64,000 nucleotides of DNA, taken from the NCBI RefSeq assembly GCF_019733395.1, contig NZ_JAIHOO010000001.1, positions 2,976,501 to 3,040,500 of the forward strand, in the 5' to 3' direction. The notes beneath the pieces are model-generated. The model did not search any database. It worked only from the letters and a program-made list of their open reading frames with translations, and was not told the origin of the DNA. Shown here piece after piece: positions 16,913-25,118 of this stretch (its first letter is position 1; the number at the start of each line of letters is the position of its first letter). This DNA is from Lysobacter sp. BMK333-48F3 (GTDB lineage: Bacteria; Pseudomonadota; Gammaproteobacteria; Xanthomonadales; Xanthomonadaceae). A program made the translations under genes and the position numbers.

Positions 16913-16993
16913 GGCGGCTCCGGCGGACGGGGAGGGCGCCTGCAGCTTACGCCTGTGGCGTGGGCGCGATGCGAAGCGGCGAGGGAGCCGCGG

Positions 16994-17401
16994 CAGGGCG
17001 CTGAAGTCCGTGGATGCCCGCCTTCGCGGGCATGACGGCTTGGCAGCGCGCGGGACGGAAGCTGGCAAAAGCCCGGGGCGCAGAGAGTGAAGCACGCTCT
17101 ACTCCCTGCATCCCTTGGCAGTTGCGGGCACACCGAGCGACGCGACCTTCCTATCGTCGTTCCCGCGAAGGCGGGAACCCAGGGCGTCATCGCGACAGGG
17201 CGCTGAAGTCTGTGGATGCTCGCCTTCGCGGGCATGACGGCTTGATGCTGCGCAGGAACGCGTCGCCGCCCAGCGCACAGGTCGGCGGGCGCACCGAGCG
17301 CCGCGACCTTCCTATCGTCGTTCCCGCGAAGGCGGGAACCCAGGGCGCCATCGCGACGCGGGCTGAAGTCTGTGGATGCCCGTCTGCGCGCGGCATGACG
17401 G
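16994..17401. repeat. Tandem and dispersed TTCCCGCGAAGGCGGGAA hairpin units
   Basis: Two copies of a roughly 161-bp unit begin at about 17130 and 17291. Each opens with GCACCGAGCG or similar, then TTCCTATCGTCGTTCCCGCG with its complementary arm, then GCTGAAGTCTGTGGATGC and a second hairpin (CCCGCCTTCGCGGG) ending CATGACGG. A partial copy at 16994-17043 has only the second hairpin. Together with the palindrome at 17427 they fill the 705-bp gap upstream of the M1 peptidase, and no gene is supported here. Confidence 0.75.
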
Positions 17402-17426
17402 TTGCGGGGTGCGCGGCGCGAAAGCC

Positions 17427-17468
17427 AGGGACGGAGGGTGTTAAGCGCGCTTAACACCCTCCGTCCCT
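17427..17468. repeat. 42-bp perfect palindrome, copy 1
   Basis: A perfect palindrome centred at 17447.5 in TTAAGCGCGCTTAA, with arms GGGACGGAGGGTG and CACCCTCCGTCCC. A second copy at 39708-39747 differs by a matched pair of substitutions (T to G on the left, A to C on the right), so base-pairing is kept. Here it lies 150 bp upstream of the M1 peptidase start, at the end of the tandem hairpin units. Confidence 0.85.
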
Positions 17469-17617
17469 TGGATGCTCTTTGCACGCCGAAGTTTCCCGAA
17501 CGGCAGTCGAACCGCAGGCGCACGATGGGTTCAGTCGCGGTTGCGCATCGGCGATCATCGGCGCCGACTTGGATCATCACGGATCGCCGGCATTCCGGCA
17601 GGGACAGGACGCGCCTC

Positions 17618-19033
17618 ATGCACCCGCTCACCCCGCACACGACTTCGGCATCGCCTCGCGCGCAGGGTTCGCGCCGTTGGCGCTGGGGTGCGGCCGGAGC
17701 ATTGGCATTGGCCAGCGGCGTGGCGTTGGCGCAGGGCGAATCGCCGCGTGCGGGCAGCGGCATCGACGTGCTGCATTACACCGCGCAGATCGAACCCGAC
17801 CTGGCCCAGCGCAGTCTGCGCGGACAAGTCGCGATCCGCTTCCAGACCCTGGTCGCGGGGCAGCAGCAGATCGAATTCGACGCCGGCGAACTGCAGGTCG
17901 AATCGGTGCGCGAAAACGGCCAGGCATTGGCCTTCGAGAAACTCGACCAGCGCCTGCGGGTGAAGCTGCCGGCGCCGGCCGCGGCCGGGCAACGGCGCGA
18001 GATCCAGATCGTCTACCGCGGCGCGCCTAAGTTCGGCCTGGAGTTCCACCCCGAGCGCAGCGAGGTCTATACCGTGTTCTCGACCAGCCAATGGCTGGTC
18101 TGCGTCGACGCGCCGCGCGAACGCGCCACCCTCGACCTCAGCTTGACCGTGCCCAGCGGGCTCAAGGCGGTCGGCAACGGCCGCCTGCTCGCGCGCACCG
18201 CCTTGGGCGGCCACCGCCAGACCTGGCGCTGGCGCCAGGACCTGGCGATGCCGAGTTATGTCTACGGCTTCGCCGCCGGCCGCTACCAGGAGGCCGGCGG
18301 CAGCGGCGACCGGGTCGAGCTGCGCTATCTGTCGGCGGAACTGTCGCCGCCGCAGTTGCGCAAGGTGTTCGCCGACACCGCCGACATGCTGCGTTTCTTC
18401 GGCCGCCGCGCCGGCATCCGCTACACCGGCAGCTACAGCCAGGCCCTGGTCGCCAAGACCATCGGCCAGGAGCACGCCGGCTTCGCCCTGATGTCGGAGG
18501 CCTATGGCCGCGAAGTGCTGGAAAAACCGCAGGCGCAGGCGCTGATCGCGCACGAGGCCGCGCACCAGTGGTGGGGCAATGCGGTCACCTGCCGCGACTG
18601 GAACGAGTTCTGGCTCAACGAAGGCTTCGCCAACTTCATGGCCGCGGCCTATCTGCAGCACCGCTACGGCGAAGCCGCGTACCGCGAGCAGGTCGAGGGC
18701 TGGAAACGGCGCCTGGACAAGCTGCGCGAAACCGGCAAGGACCACGCGCTGATCTACGAGCGTTGGCTCAAGCCCAGCGCCGACGACCGCGCGGTGGTCT
18801 ACCAGAAGGGCGCCTACGTCCTGCACCTGTTGCGCGAGGAACTCGGCGAGCGCGCGTTCTGGCGCGGCGTGCGCGCCTACACCCGGGCCCATTACGGCCA
18901 CTCGGCGACCAGCGCCGATCTGCGTCGCGCGATGGAGCGCGCCAGCGGCCGCGACCTCGGCGGCTTCTTCGCGCGCTGGGTCGAATCGGCCGAACCGGCG
19001 CCGGCACGGGCCACGGGCGCGCCCGGCCGCTGA
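17618..19033 (+). CDS. Secreted M1-family metallopeptidase
   Basis: A 471-residue zinc aminopeptidase-like protein with a signal peptide (WGAAGALALASGVALAQG, cleavage near 38). The zinc site is HEAAH (312-316) with the third ligand Glu in NEGFA (334-338). Residues 50-215 form the N-terminal beta domain. The substrate-gripping GAMEN motif of aminopeptidase N is replaced by GQEHAG at 283-288, and the C-terminal helical domain is short, so the protein is about half the size of PepN. It probably degrades peptides outside the cytoplasm. The ATG at 17618 is picked as the first start giving a normal signal peptide. Confidence 0.87.
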   Translation: MHPLTPHTTSASPRAQGSRRWRWGAAGALALASGVALAQGESPRAGSGIDVLHYTAQIEPDLAQRSLRGQVAIRFQTLVAGQQQIEFDAGELQVESVRENGQALAFEKLDQRLRVKLPAPAAAGQRREIQIVYRGAPKFGLEFHPERSEVYTVFSTSQWLVCVDAPRERATLDLSLTVPSGLKAVGNGRLLARTALGGHRQTWRWRQDLAMPSYVYGFAAGRYQEAGGSGDRVELRYLSAELSPPQLRKVFADTADMLRFFGRRAGIRYTGSYSQALVAKTIGQEHAGFALMSEAYGREVLEKPQAQALIAHEAAHQWWGNAVTCRDWNEFWLNEGFANFMAAAYLQHRYGEAAYREQVEGWKRRLDKLRETGKDHALIYERWLKPSADDRAVVYQKGAYVLHLLREELGERAFWRGVRAYTRAHYGHSATSADLRRAMERASGRDLGGFFARWVESAEPAPARATGAPGR

Positions 19034-19207
19034 CCGTCGCCAGGACCGGAGGTCGGGCGGGTAGTGTGCCGTCCGACCCGCAGGTTCCGCCCGGCGGACC
19101 GCGGCGACCGGGAATTTTTGCGAATCCGGTTGCCGGGCTGTGCACGAACTGTCGTCTTGGCGATAGGCTAGGCGGATGCCCCGCCCGCCCCAGCCAAGGA
19201 TCCCGCT

Positions 19208-21640
19208 ATGACGTCTTCCCGTTTCCGCCCCGGTCGCGCCCGCCTGTTCTGTGCCATCCAAGGCGCGCTGCTGGCCGGCGGCCTGTTCGCCGGTACCGCC
19301 GCCGCCCAGGACGCCGCCGCACCTGCGCCGGCGCAGGAGAGCGAGGCGCGCACCCTGGAAACGGTCTCGGTGCTGGGCTCGCGCCGCAGCCAGCGGTCCT
19401 CGGACACCACTTCGATCTCGCCGGTCGACGTGTTGCCGATGGCCAAGAACGCCGAAGAGGGCGCCCAGTTCGACCTCGCCCAGTCGCTGCAGTACGCCGC
19501 GCCCTCGTTCAACTCGACCCGCCAGAGCGGCGCCGACGGCGCCGACCTGGTCGACTCGGCCGCGCTGCGCGGCCTGGGCTCGGACCAGACCCTGGTCCTG
19601 GTCAACGGCAAGCGCCACCACACCACCGCGCTGCTCAACCTGTTCGGCGCGCGCAACCGCGGCAACACCGGCACCGACCTCAACACCATTCCGCTGATGG
19701 CGATCGACAGCGTCGAGATCCTGCGCGACGGCGCCGCCGCGCAGTACGGCTCCGACGCCATCGCCGGGGTCATGAACATCTCGCTGAAGAAGCGCAAGGG
19801 CTGCGAGGCGGTCGCCGGCTACGGCCAGTACTCCAAGGGCGACGGCGAGAACTGGCTGGCCAGCGCCTACTGCGGCTTCGCCCTCGGCCAGGACGGCAGC
19901 ATCGGCATCACCGGCGAATGGCAGGACCGCGGCCGCTCCGACCGCTCCGAGCCGGCCGGCAGCCCGCGCATCATCGGCGACTCCAAGGTCGAGAACCGCA
20001 CCTTGTTCCTCAACGGCGACAAGCCGCTGGGCGAGAACCTGGACCTGTACTTCACCCTCGGCGTGCAGAAGCGCGACGCCTCCTCGGCGGCGTTCGCGCG
20101 CGACGGCCTGGGCTCGGAAGACATCCCCTCGCGCAACTCGGCGGCGATGTACCCCGACGGCTTCGTGCCCTTCATCGACGGCGAACTCGACGACCGCTTC
20201 GGCATCCTCGGTCTGCGCTGGGCGATGGGCGAGTGGAACGCCGACCTGTCCTACACCTACGGCTACAACAAGCTGCGCTATCGGATCAACAACACCCTCA
20301 ACGCCTCGATCGCCAACCTCGACCTGCTCAACGGCGGCAAGGGCGTCAGCGCCGACAGCTTCGACGCCGGCGGCTTCTCGTTCGAGCAGAAGACGGTGAA
20401 CTTCGACGTCAGCCGCTTCTACGACCAGGTCTTCAACGGCCTCAACCTGGCCTTCGGCCTGGAGCGCCGCGACGAGCGCTACAAGATCTTCGCCGGCGAG
20501 CCGGGCTCCTACATCGACGCCGACGGCGTCGGCTTCGGCGGCAACGCCGGCAGCCAGGGTTTCCCGGGCTTCCAGCCGGCCGACGCTGGCGGCCACAGCC
20601 GCGACAGCTGGGCCGCCTACGCCGACGTCGAAGCCGACTTCACCGACCGCTTCACCGCCGGCGTGGCGGTGCGCTACGAGGACTACAGCGACTTCGGCAA
20701 CACCACCACCGGCAAGCTCGCCGCCGGCTTCCGCGCCACCGACACGCTGATGCTGCGCGCCTCGGCCAGCACCGGCTTCCGCGCGCCCTCGCTGCAGCAG
20801 AAGTACTTCTCCTCGACCATCACCGACTTCGTCAACGGCGAACCGGTCGACGTGGTGATCGCGCCCAACGGCGGCACCATCGCCAACGCCGCCGGCCTGC
20901 CGCTGCTGACCAAGGAGAAGTCGCGCAACTACACCGTCGGCCTGACCTGGTCGCCGACCGCCGACACCTCGCTGACCCTGGATGCGTACCGGATCGACAT
21001 CGACGACCGGATCGTGCTCAGCGGCCGCTTCGACACCACCGATCCGACCATCGGCGGCATCCTGCAGTCGCTCGGCGTCGGCCAGGCCCAGTTCTTCGTC
21101 AACTCGGTCGATACCCGCACCGACGGCATCGACCTGACCTTCAACCACGAGCGCGAACTCGGCAACGACTTCAAGCTCGGCACCTTCTTCGCCCTCAACC
21201 TCAACCGCACCGAGGTCAAGGCGATCCACGCGCCGCCGGCGCTGATCGGGCGCGAGGACGTGTTGCTGTCCGAGCGCGAGCGCTTGTTCATCGAGCAGGG
21301 CGCGCCCAAGTCCAAGGCGGTGCTGGGCTTCGACCTGTCGCGCGGCCCCTGGGAAGGCAATCTGAAGATCATCCACTTCGGTCCGCAGACCCTGGGCACC
21401 TTCTCCGGCACCGCCGCCGGCGTGCCGAACGCGCACTACAAGGCCAAGACCTCGGCCGACCTCAGCGTGACCTACGCCTTCAGCGAGAACACCAAGCTGA
21501 CCGTCGGCGGCGCCAACCTGTTCGGGGTCAAGCCGACCCGGCAGAACCCGGACGAGACCGACAACGGCCACGTGTTCGACAGCGTCCAGTTCGGCCTCAA
21601 CGGCGCCTCGTACTTCGTCCGCCTGTGGCACAAGTTCTGA
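19208..21640 (+). CDS. TonB-dependent outer-membrane receptor
   Basis: An 810-residue outer-membrane receptor. A signal peptide (residues 1-36, ending TAAAQD) is followed by a short TonB-box region near TLETVSVLGSRR and a plug domain to about 170 containing LRGLGSDQTLVLVNGKR and YGSDAIAGVMNI. The rest is a 22-strand-type barrel ending in Phe (FVRLWHKF). The N-terminal VSVLGSR and the Ser/Gly-rich plug resemble the large TonB receptor sets of xanthomonads used for plant- or polymer-derived nutrients, so the ligand cannot be assigned. No iron or B12 signature is visible nearby. A strong terminator follows. Confidence 0.92.
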   Translation: MTSSRFRPGRARLFCAIQGALLAGGLFAGTAAAQDAAAPAPAQESEARTLETVSVLGSRRSQRSSDTTSISPVDVLPMAKNAEEGAQFDLAQSLQYAAPSFNSTRQSGADGADLVDSAALRGLGSDQTLVLVNGKRHHTTALLNLFGARNRGNTGTDLNTIPLMAIDSVEILRDGAAAQYGSDAIAGVMNISLKKRKGCEAVAGYGQYSKGDGENWLASAYCGFALGQDGSIGITGEWQDRGRSDRSEPAGSPRIIGDSKVENRTLFLNGDKPLGENLDLYFTLGVQKRDASSAAFARDGLGSEDIPSRNSAAMYPDGFVPFIDGELDDRFGILGLRWAMGEWNADLSYTYGYNKLRYRINNTLNASIANLDLLNGGKGVSADSFDAGGFSFEQKTVNFDVSRFYDQVFNGLNLAFGLERRDERYKIFAGEPGSYIDADGVGFGGNAGSQGFPGFQPADAGGHSRDSWAAYADVEADFTDRFTAGVAVRYEDYSDFGNTTTGKLAAGFRATDTLMLRASASTGFRAPSLQQKYFSSTITDFVNGEPVDVVIAPNGGTIANAAGLPLLTKEKSRNYTVGLTWSPTADTSLTLDAYRIDIDDRIVLSGRFDTTDPTIGGILQSLGVGQAQFFVNSVDTRTDGIDLTFNHERELGNDFKLGTFFALNLNRTEVKAIHAPPALIGREDVLLSERERLFIEQGAPKSKAVLGFDLSRGPWEGNLKIIHFGPQTLGTFSGTAAGVPNAHYKAKTSADLSVTYAFSENTKLTVGGANLFGVKPTRQNPDETDNGHVFDSVQFGLNGASYFVRLWHKF

Positions 21641-21668
21641 GTCCTGCCGGATAAAGCCCGATCGAGAG

Positions 21669-21693
21669 AGCCCGGCGCGAGCCGGGCTTTTCT
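21669..21693 (+). terminator. Intrinsic terminator after the TonB receptor
   Basis: AGCCCGGC (21669-21676), a GCGA tetraloop and GCCGGGCT (21681-21688) followed by TTTTCTC form a classic intrinsic terminator 28 bp after the receptor stop. Confidence 0.88.
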
Positions 21694-21775
21694 CTTCGCC
21701 GTTCGTCTGCGCAGCTTTGCCTTTCCGTCGGTGAGGACGCTGACGGCGCGCCTGCGCGGCGCTACGATGCGCCGC

Positions 21776-22144
21776 ATGAGCGACGACTTCATCGCCCACC
21801 TGCGCGATCTGGCCGCCGACTTCGGCGCGCTGAGCGCGCGCCGCATGTTCGGCGGCTACGGCCTGTACCACGACGGCCTGATGATCGGCCTGGTCGCCGA
21901 CGAGACGCTGTATCTGAAGACCGACGAGATCAGCCGCCCGCGTTTCCTAGCCGCCGGCTGCGAACCCTTCGTCTACGACCGTCAGTGCAAGCCGATCGAG
22001 ATGAGCTACTGGACCGTGCCCGAGTCGGCGATGGACTCGCCGCAGGACATGCGGCCGTGGCTGCGCCTGGCCTTCGAGGCGGCGTTGCGCAAGGCCAATG
22101 CGCCGGCGAAGAAGAAATCCTCGCGGCGTCCACGCCCTTTGTAG
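21776..22144 (+). CDS. TfoX N-terminal domain protein
   Basis: A 122-residue protein with the TfoX/Sxy N-terminal fold: FIAHLRDLAADFGALSARRM (4-23), FGGYGLYHDGLMIGLVADE (24-42) and LYLKTDE. The second TfoX domain of full-length competence regulators is absent, as in many stand-alone versions of unknown role. Two ATGs (21767 and 21776) are possible; MSDDF at 21776 fits the family start. The C-terminal tail is basic (AKKKSSRRPRPL) and the stop codon TAG at 22142-22144 is supplied by the REP-like repeat TTGTAGGAGCGG, so insertion of the repeat may have changed the original end. Confidence 0.82.
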   Translation: MSDDFIAHLRDLAADFGALSARRMFGGYGLYHDGLMIGLVADETLYLKTDEISRPRFLAAGCEPFVYDRQCKPIEMSYWTVPESAMDSPQDMRPWLRLAFEAALRKANAPAKKKSSRRPRPL

Positions 22145-22335
22145 GAGCGGCGTCCACGGGGATTTCCTCCGGTCACAAGCCGCGACAGCCGAAGCGATGG
22201 AATATCACGCCTCGGCCCGAGGCGGTGGCGCTCGGCGCATGCGGTCGCCGTTTGGATTTCGGTCCCCGCGCTTGCGTACGTCGCTGCGGCGGTCGCGGCT
22301 TGTGAGCGGAGAAATCCCTGTGGGACGCCTCCTGC
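22141..22335. repeat. Inverted pair of long-form REP-like elements
   Basis: GTAGGAGCGGCG, an insert running CCACGGGGATTTCCTCCGGT, and AAGCCGCGAC (22141-22186) are answered by an inverted, more degenerate copy at 22291-22335 (GGTCGCGGCTTGTG ... TGGGACGCCTCCTGCAG). The same long form occurs at 30391-30440. The short form lacks the insert (29951-29974, 46656-46682). The pair fills the 301-bp gap between the TfoX gene and the LysR gene; no gene is seen there. Confidence 0.7.
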
Positions 22336-22445
22336 AGGCGATGGGGGCGGGCGATGGGTTCGGGCTTCGATCAGTGGCGGCGGCCTTGGTTTTTCTGCGC
22401 GTCCCGTGGTCGCGGCTCGCGCCGCTCCTACCCCCTTGCAGGTGC

Positions 22446-23345
22446 TCAAGCCGGCGGTGGGTCGCCCTTGTCGACCGCCAGCAGCCAATCGAGGAAGGTC
22501 TTGGCCGCGGGGCGCAGGCGGCGGTGGGCGGGGTAGATCGCGTAATAGCCCCAGCGCGCCGGCATCGCCGGGCCGGGCAGGCGCTGCAACTGGCCCGAGC
22601 GCAGATAGGGCACGGCGATCTGCGCCCGCGCCAGCGCCACGCCCAGGCCCTGCGCGGCCGCCATCATCGCGTCGGTGGTGTCGCTGAAGGTATAGCGCTC
22701 CTCCAGTTTGCAGCCGTGCACGTCGGCGGCGCGGAACCAGTCGTGCCAGCCCTGGCGCGCGTGGTCGGCGATCAGCGGCAACTCGGCGATCTGCGCCGGC
22801 GTGCGCACCCGTTCGATCCCGGGCATCCGCGGCGAGGCGACCGGAAACAGGCTGTCGTCCATCAACGGGTGCGCGGTCAGGCCCGGCCAGTGGCCGGCGC
22901 CGTGGCGGATGCCGAGGTCGGGGCCGCCGTCGTCGAAGCGGGCCAGGGCGATCTCGGTATCGAGGCTGAGCTGGATCTTGGGGTGAGCGCGGGTGAACTC
23001 GGGCAGGCGCGGCAGCAGCCAGGTGTAGGTCAGCGAGTGCAGGGTGGTGATGCGGACCCGGTCGCGGTCGTCGCGGGCCAGGCGCAGGCTGCGCAGCACC
23101 CCGTCGACGTCGGCCAGCGCGGTGCCGGCGGCGTCGGCGAGTTGGCGGCCTTGCGCGGTCAGCGCCACGCCGCGGGCATGGCGCTGGAACAGGCTGACGC
23201 CGAGCCGGCTTTCCAGCTTGCGCACGTGGTGGCTGACCGCGCTGGCGGTCAGATGCAGTTCCTCGGCGGCATGGGCGAAGTTCTGGTGCCGCGCCGCCGC
23301 CTCGAACGCCGCCAGGGCCGGCAGCCAGTCCGCTCGCAATGCCAT
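22446..23345 (-). CDS. LysR-family regulator (GcvA-like)
   Basis: A 299-residue LysR protein. Residues 5-65 hold the winged helix (LPALAAFEAAARHQNFAHAA, then LTASAVSHHVRKLESRLG); residues 90-295 form the substrate-binding domain, with GIRHGAGHWPGLTAHPLMDD typical of the GcvA/AmpR-like branch. GAGG 6 nt before the ATG at 23345 decides the start. It is divergent from a small cupin gene with 135 bp between, the usual arrangement of a LysR protein and its target. The inducer is unknown. Confidence 0.9.
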   Translation of the reverse strand: MALRADWLPALAAFEAAARHQNFAHAAEELHLTASAVSHHVRKLESRLGVSLFQRHARGVALTAQGRQLADAAGTALADVDGVLRSLRLARDDRDRVRITTLHSLTYTWLLPRLPEFTRAHPKIQLSLDTEIALARFDDGGPDLGIRHGAGHWPGLTAHPLMDDSLFPVASPRMPGIERVRTPAQIAELPLIADHARQGWHDWFRAADVHGCKLEERYTFSDTTDAMMAAAQGLGVALARAQIAVPYLRSGQLQRLPGPAMPARWGYYAIYPAHRRLRPAAKTFLDWLLAVDKGDPPPA

Positions 23346-23480
23346 CGGAGCCTCAAATATGGTTTGTGGCTGGATGCGAAAGTATGCGCTTGCATCGGGT
23401 TGCGGGCCAGTCAGAATAGGCGGCAGGGAAAAGCCAGATTGTCGTCGCGACCCGCGCGACCCGCCATCCAGTACTTGCGC

Positions 23481-23777
23481 ATGAGCCTCATCGACCTGCT
23501 TGCGACCTCCGCCGAACTGCCCGACGCCTGGCGCTCGACCGTGGTCGGCCGCTTCGGCGGCGCCAACTTCAAGCTGGTGCGGATGGACGACGGCGGGTAC
23601 GAGGAAGAGACGCACGATTTCGCCGAGGGACTGCTGGTGCTCGACGGCGCCATGAACCTGAGCATCGGCGACCAGATCGTCGAAGTCGGGGCAGGGCAGC
23701 TGTACGTGGTGCCCGCGGGCGTGGCCCACGGGGTCGCGCCGGGCAGCCGCGGCACGCTGGTGATTTTGGATGTCTGA
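23481..23777 (+). CDS. Small cupin-domain protein
   Basis: A 98-residue single-domain cupin (MSLIDLLATSAELPDAWRST to the end). The motifs are degenerate: EEETHDFAEGLLVLDGAMNL corresponds to cupin motif 1 with a single His, and YVVPAGVAHGVAP to motif 2 with one His. It could bind one metal or act without one. It is divergent from the LysR gene and is probably its regulatory target. The substrate is unknown. The start is the first ATG of the frame that gives a complete cupin; no convincing ribosome site is visible. Confidence 0.82.
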   Translation: MSLIDLLATSAELPDAWRSTVVGRFGGANFKLVRMDDGGYEEETHDFAEGLLVLDGAMNLSIGDQIVEVGAGQLYVVPAGVAHGVAPGSRGTLVILDV

Positions 23778-24107
23778 GACCGGTTGCGAGAGCGCGGACG
23801 TCTGAGCAGGGACGTCTGAGCGAGGACGGCGGGCCGGATCGCGGTCGGTTCCGATTCGTTCTAGCCGTCAGCTCTTGCATGGATTTCGTTCTTGCATAGA
23901 TCCGGATATCGGCACCCGGGCCGCGCGCCGATACTGCGATCGGCTCCCGTGTTGGATTGCATCAAGCCAGGGCCGGCGCCGATCCACCGCAACGCGCGCA
24001 ACGGCGTCGCCGCCGCTGCGCCCAACGCGCCGCCGCGAGGCCGGGCGCGGCCGTATTCCCCCGCAGGCGCCCGCATCGCGCGGCCGCCGCTTTCGAGGAT
24101 TTAGCGC
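23778..24107. other. 330-bp gap, no supported gene
   Basis: Between the cupin and the EamA exporter. It contains a short direct repeat (GGACGTCTGAGC, twice between about 23796 and 23823) and AT-richer patches near 23880-23915 (CTTGCATGGATT, CTTGCATAGATC), which could hold the exporter promoter. No convincing open frame or hairpin is seen. Confidence 0.5.
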
Positions 24108-25043
24108 ATGCGTTCCCCCGAGCTCGCCGCCAGCATGACTTCCAACGGCTCCGCTTCTTCGGCCGCCGTCGCCACCGATTCCGCGCGCGCCGGCTGGCGC
24201 ACGCCGCTGGAGCTGACCGTGCTCGGCGCGATCTGGGGCGGCTCGTTCCTGTTCATGCGCGTGGCGGCCAAGGACTTCGGCGCGCTGCCGCTGGTGGAGA
24301 TGCGCCTGGGCCTGGGCGCGCTGATCCTGCTGCCGTTCCTGTGGAAGGCGCGCGAGTCGTTCCGCGGCGGCAAGATCTGGGCCAAGCTGGCCCTGATCGG
24401 CCTGATCAACTCGGCGGTGCCGTTCGTGCTGTTCGCCTGGGCCGCGCAGCGCGCGCCCGCCGGCATCGGTGCGATCACCAACTCGATGGCGGTGCTGTTC
24501 ACCGCCTTGGTCGGGTTCCTGTTCTTCGGCGAGAAAATCGGCCTGCAACGCGCGATCGCGCTGCTGGCCGGTTTCGCCGGCGTGGTGGTGCTCGCCAGCG
24601 GCAAGACCGCCGGCGCCAGCATCGGCTGGGCGGTCGCCGCCGGCTGCACCGCGGCTTTCCTGTACGGGATCGGCGCCAACCTGGTCCGGCGCCAGCTGAC
24701 CGGCCTGCCGGCCGCGGCGGTGGCCGCCGCGACCTTGGGCACTTCGGCCCTGCTGACCCTGCCGTTCGCGATCGCGCAATGGCCGGCGCACGCGATTCCG
24801 GCCAAGTCCTGGCTGTCGGCGGCCCTGCTCGGCGTGCTCTGCACCGGCATCGCCTTCGTCATGTACTACCGGCTGATCCAGCGCATCGGCGCCGGCCGCG
24901 CGGTCGCGGTGACCTACCTGGTGCCGCTGTTCGGCGTCGCCTGGGGCTGGATGCTGCTCGGCGAACCGCTGACCGCGACCATGCTGGCGGCGGCGGTACT
25001 GATCCTCGGCAGCGTCGCGCTGAGCCAGCGCGCGGCGAAGTAA
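24108..25043 (+). CDS. EamA/DMT-family transporter
   Basis: A 311-residue drug/metabolite transporter with ten hydrophobic segments in two EamA repeats (about 30-165 and 175-305). Typical sequences are GAIWGGSFLFMRVA at the first helix, ITNSMAVLFTALVGFLFFGE at the end of repeat one and VTYLVPLFGVAWGWMLLGEP near the end of repeat two. The family exports amino acids and other small metabolites by proton exchange; the substrate is not predictable. GAGGA lies about 9 nt before the ATG at 24108; an in-frame ATG at 24135 is an alternative. The N-terminal 28 residues are polar and Ser-rich. Confidence 0.9.
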   Translation: MRSPELAASMTSNGSASSAAVATDSARAGWRTPLELTVLGAIWGGSFLFMRVAAKDFGALPLVEMRLGLGALILLPFLWKARESFRGGKIWAKLALIGLINSAVPFVLFAWAAQRAPAGIGAITNSMAVLFTALVGFLFFGEKIGLQRAIALLAGFAGVVVLASGKTAGASIGWAVAAGCTAAFLYGIGANLVRRQLTGLPAAAVAAATLGTSALLTLPFAIAQWPAHAIPAKSWLSAALLGVLCTGIAFVMYYRLIQRIGAGRAVAVTYLVPLFGVAWGWMLLGEPLTATMLAAAVLILGSVALSQRAAK

Positions 25044-25118
25044 GCACGGTCGGCGACGACGGCGAAAGAGTGCGGCGCGGCGACGCTCGGCTGGCAGCAG
25101 CCGCGGCAGACTTCTGAA

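Noticed and set aside
17555..21871. A 1438-residue minus-strand frame opposite the M1 peptidase and TonB receptor
   Set aside because: Composition is Val/Ala/Gly/Arg/Asp repeats typical of the antisense of GC-rich genes; both plus-strand genes have complete motifs.
23875..24138. Small plus-strand frames before the EamA exporter
   Set aside because: No ribosome site, poor composition and overlap with the exporter start.
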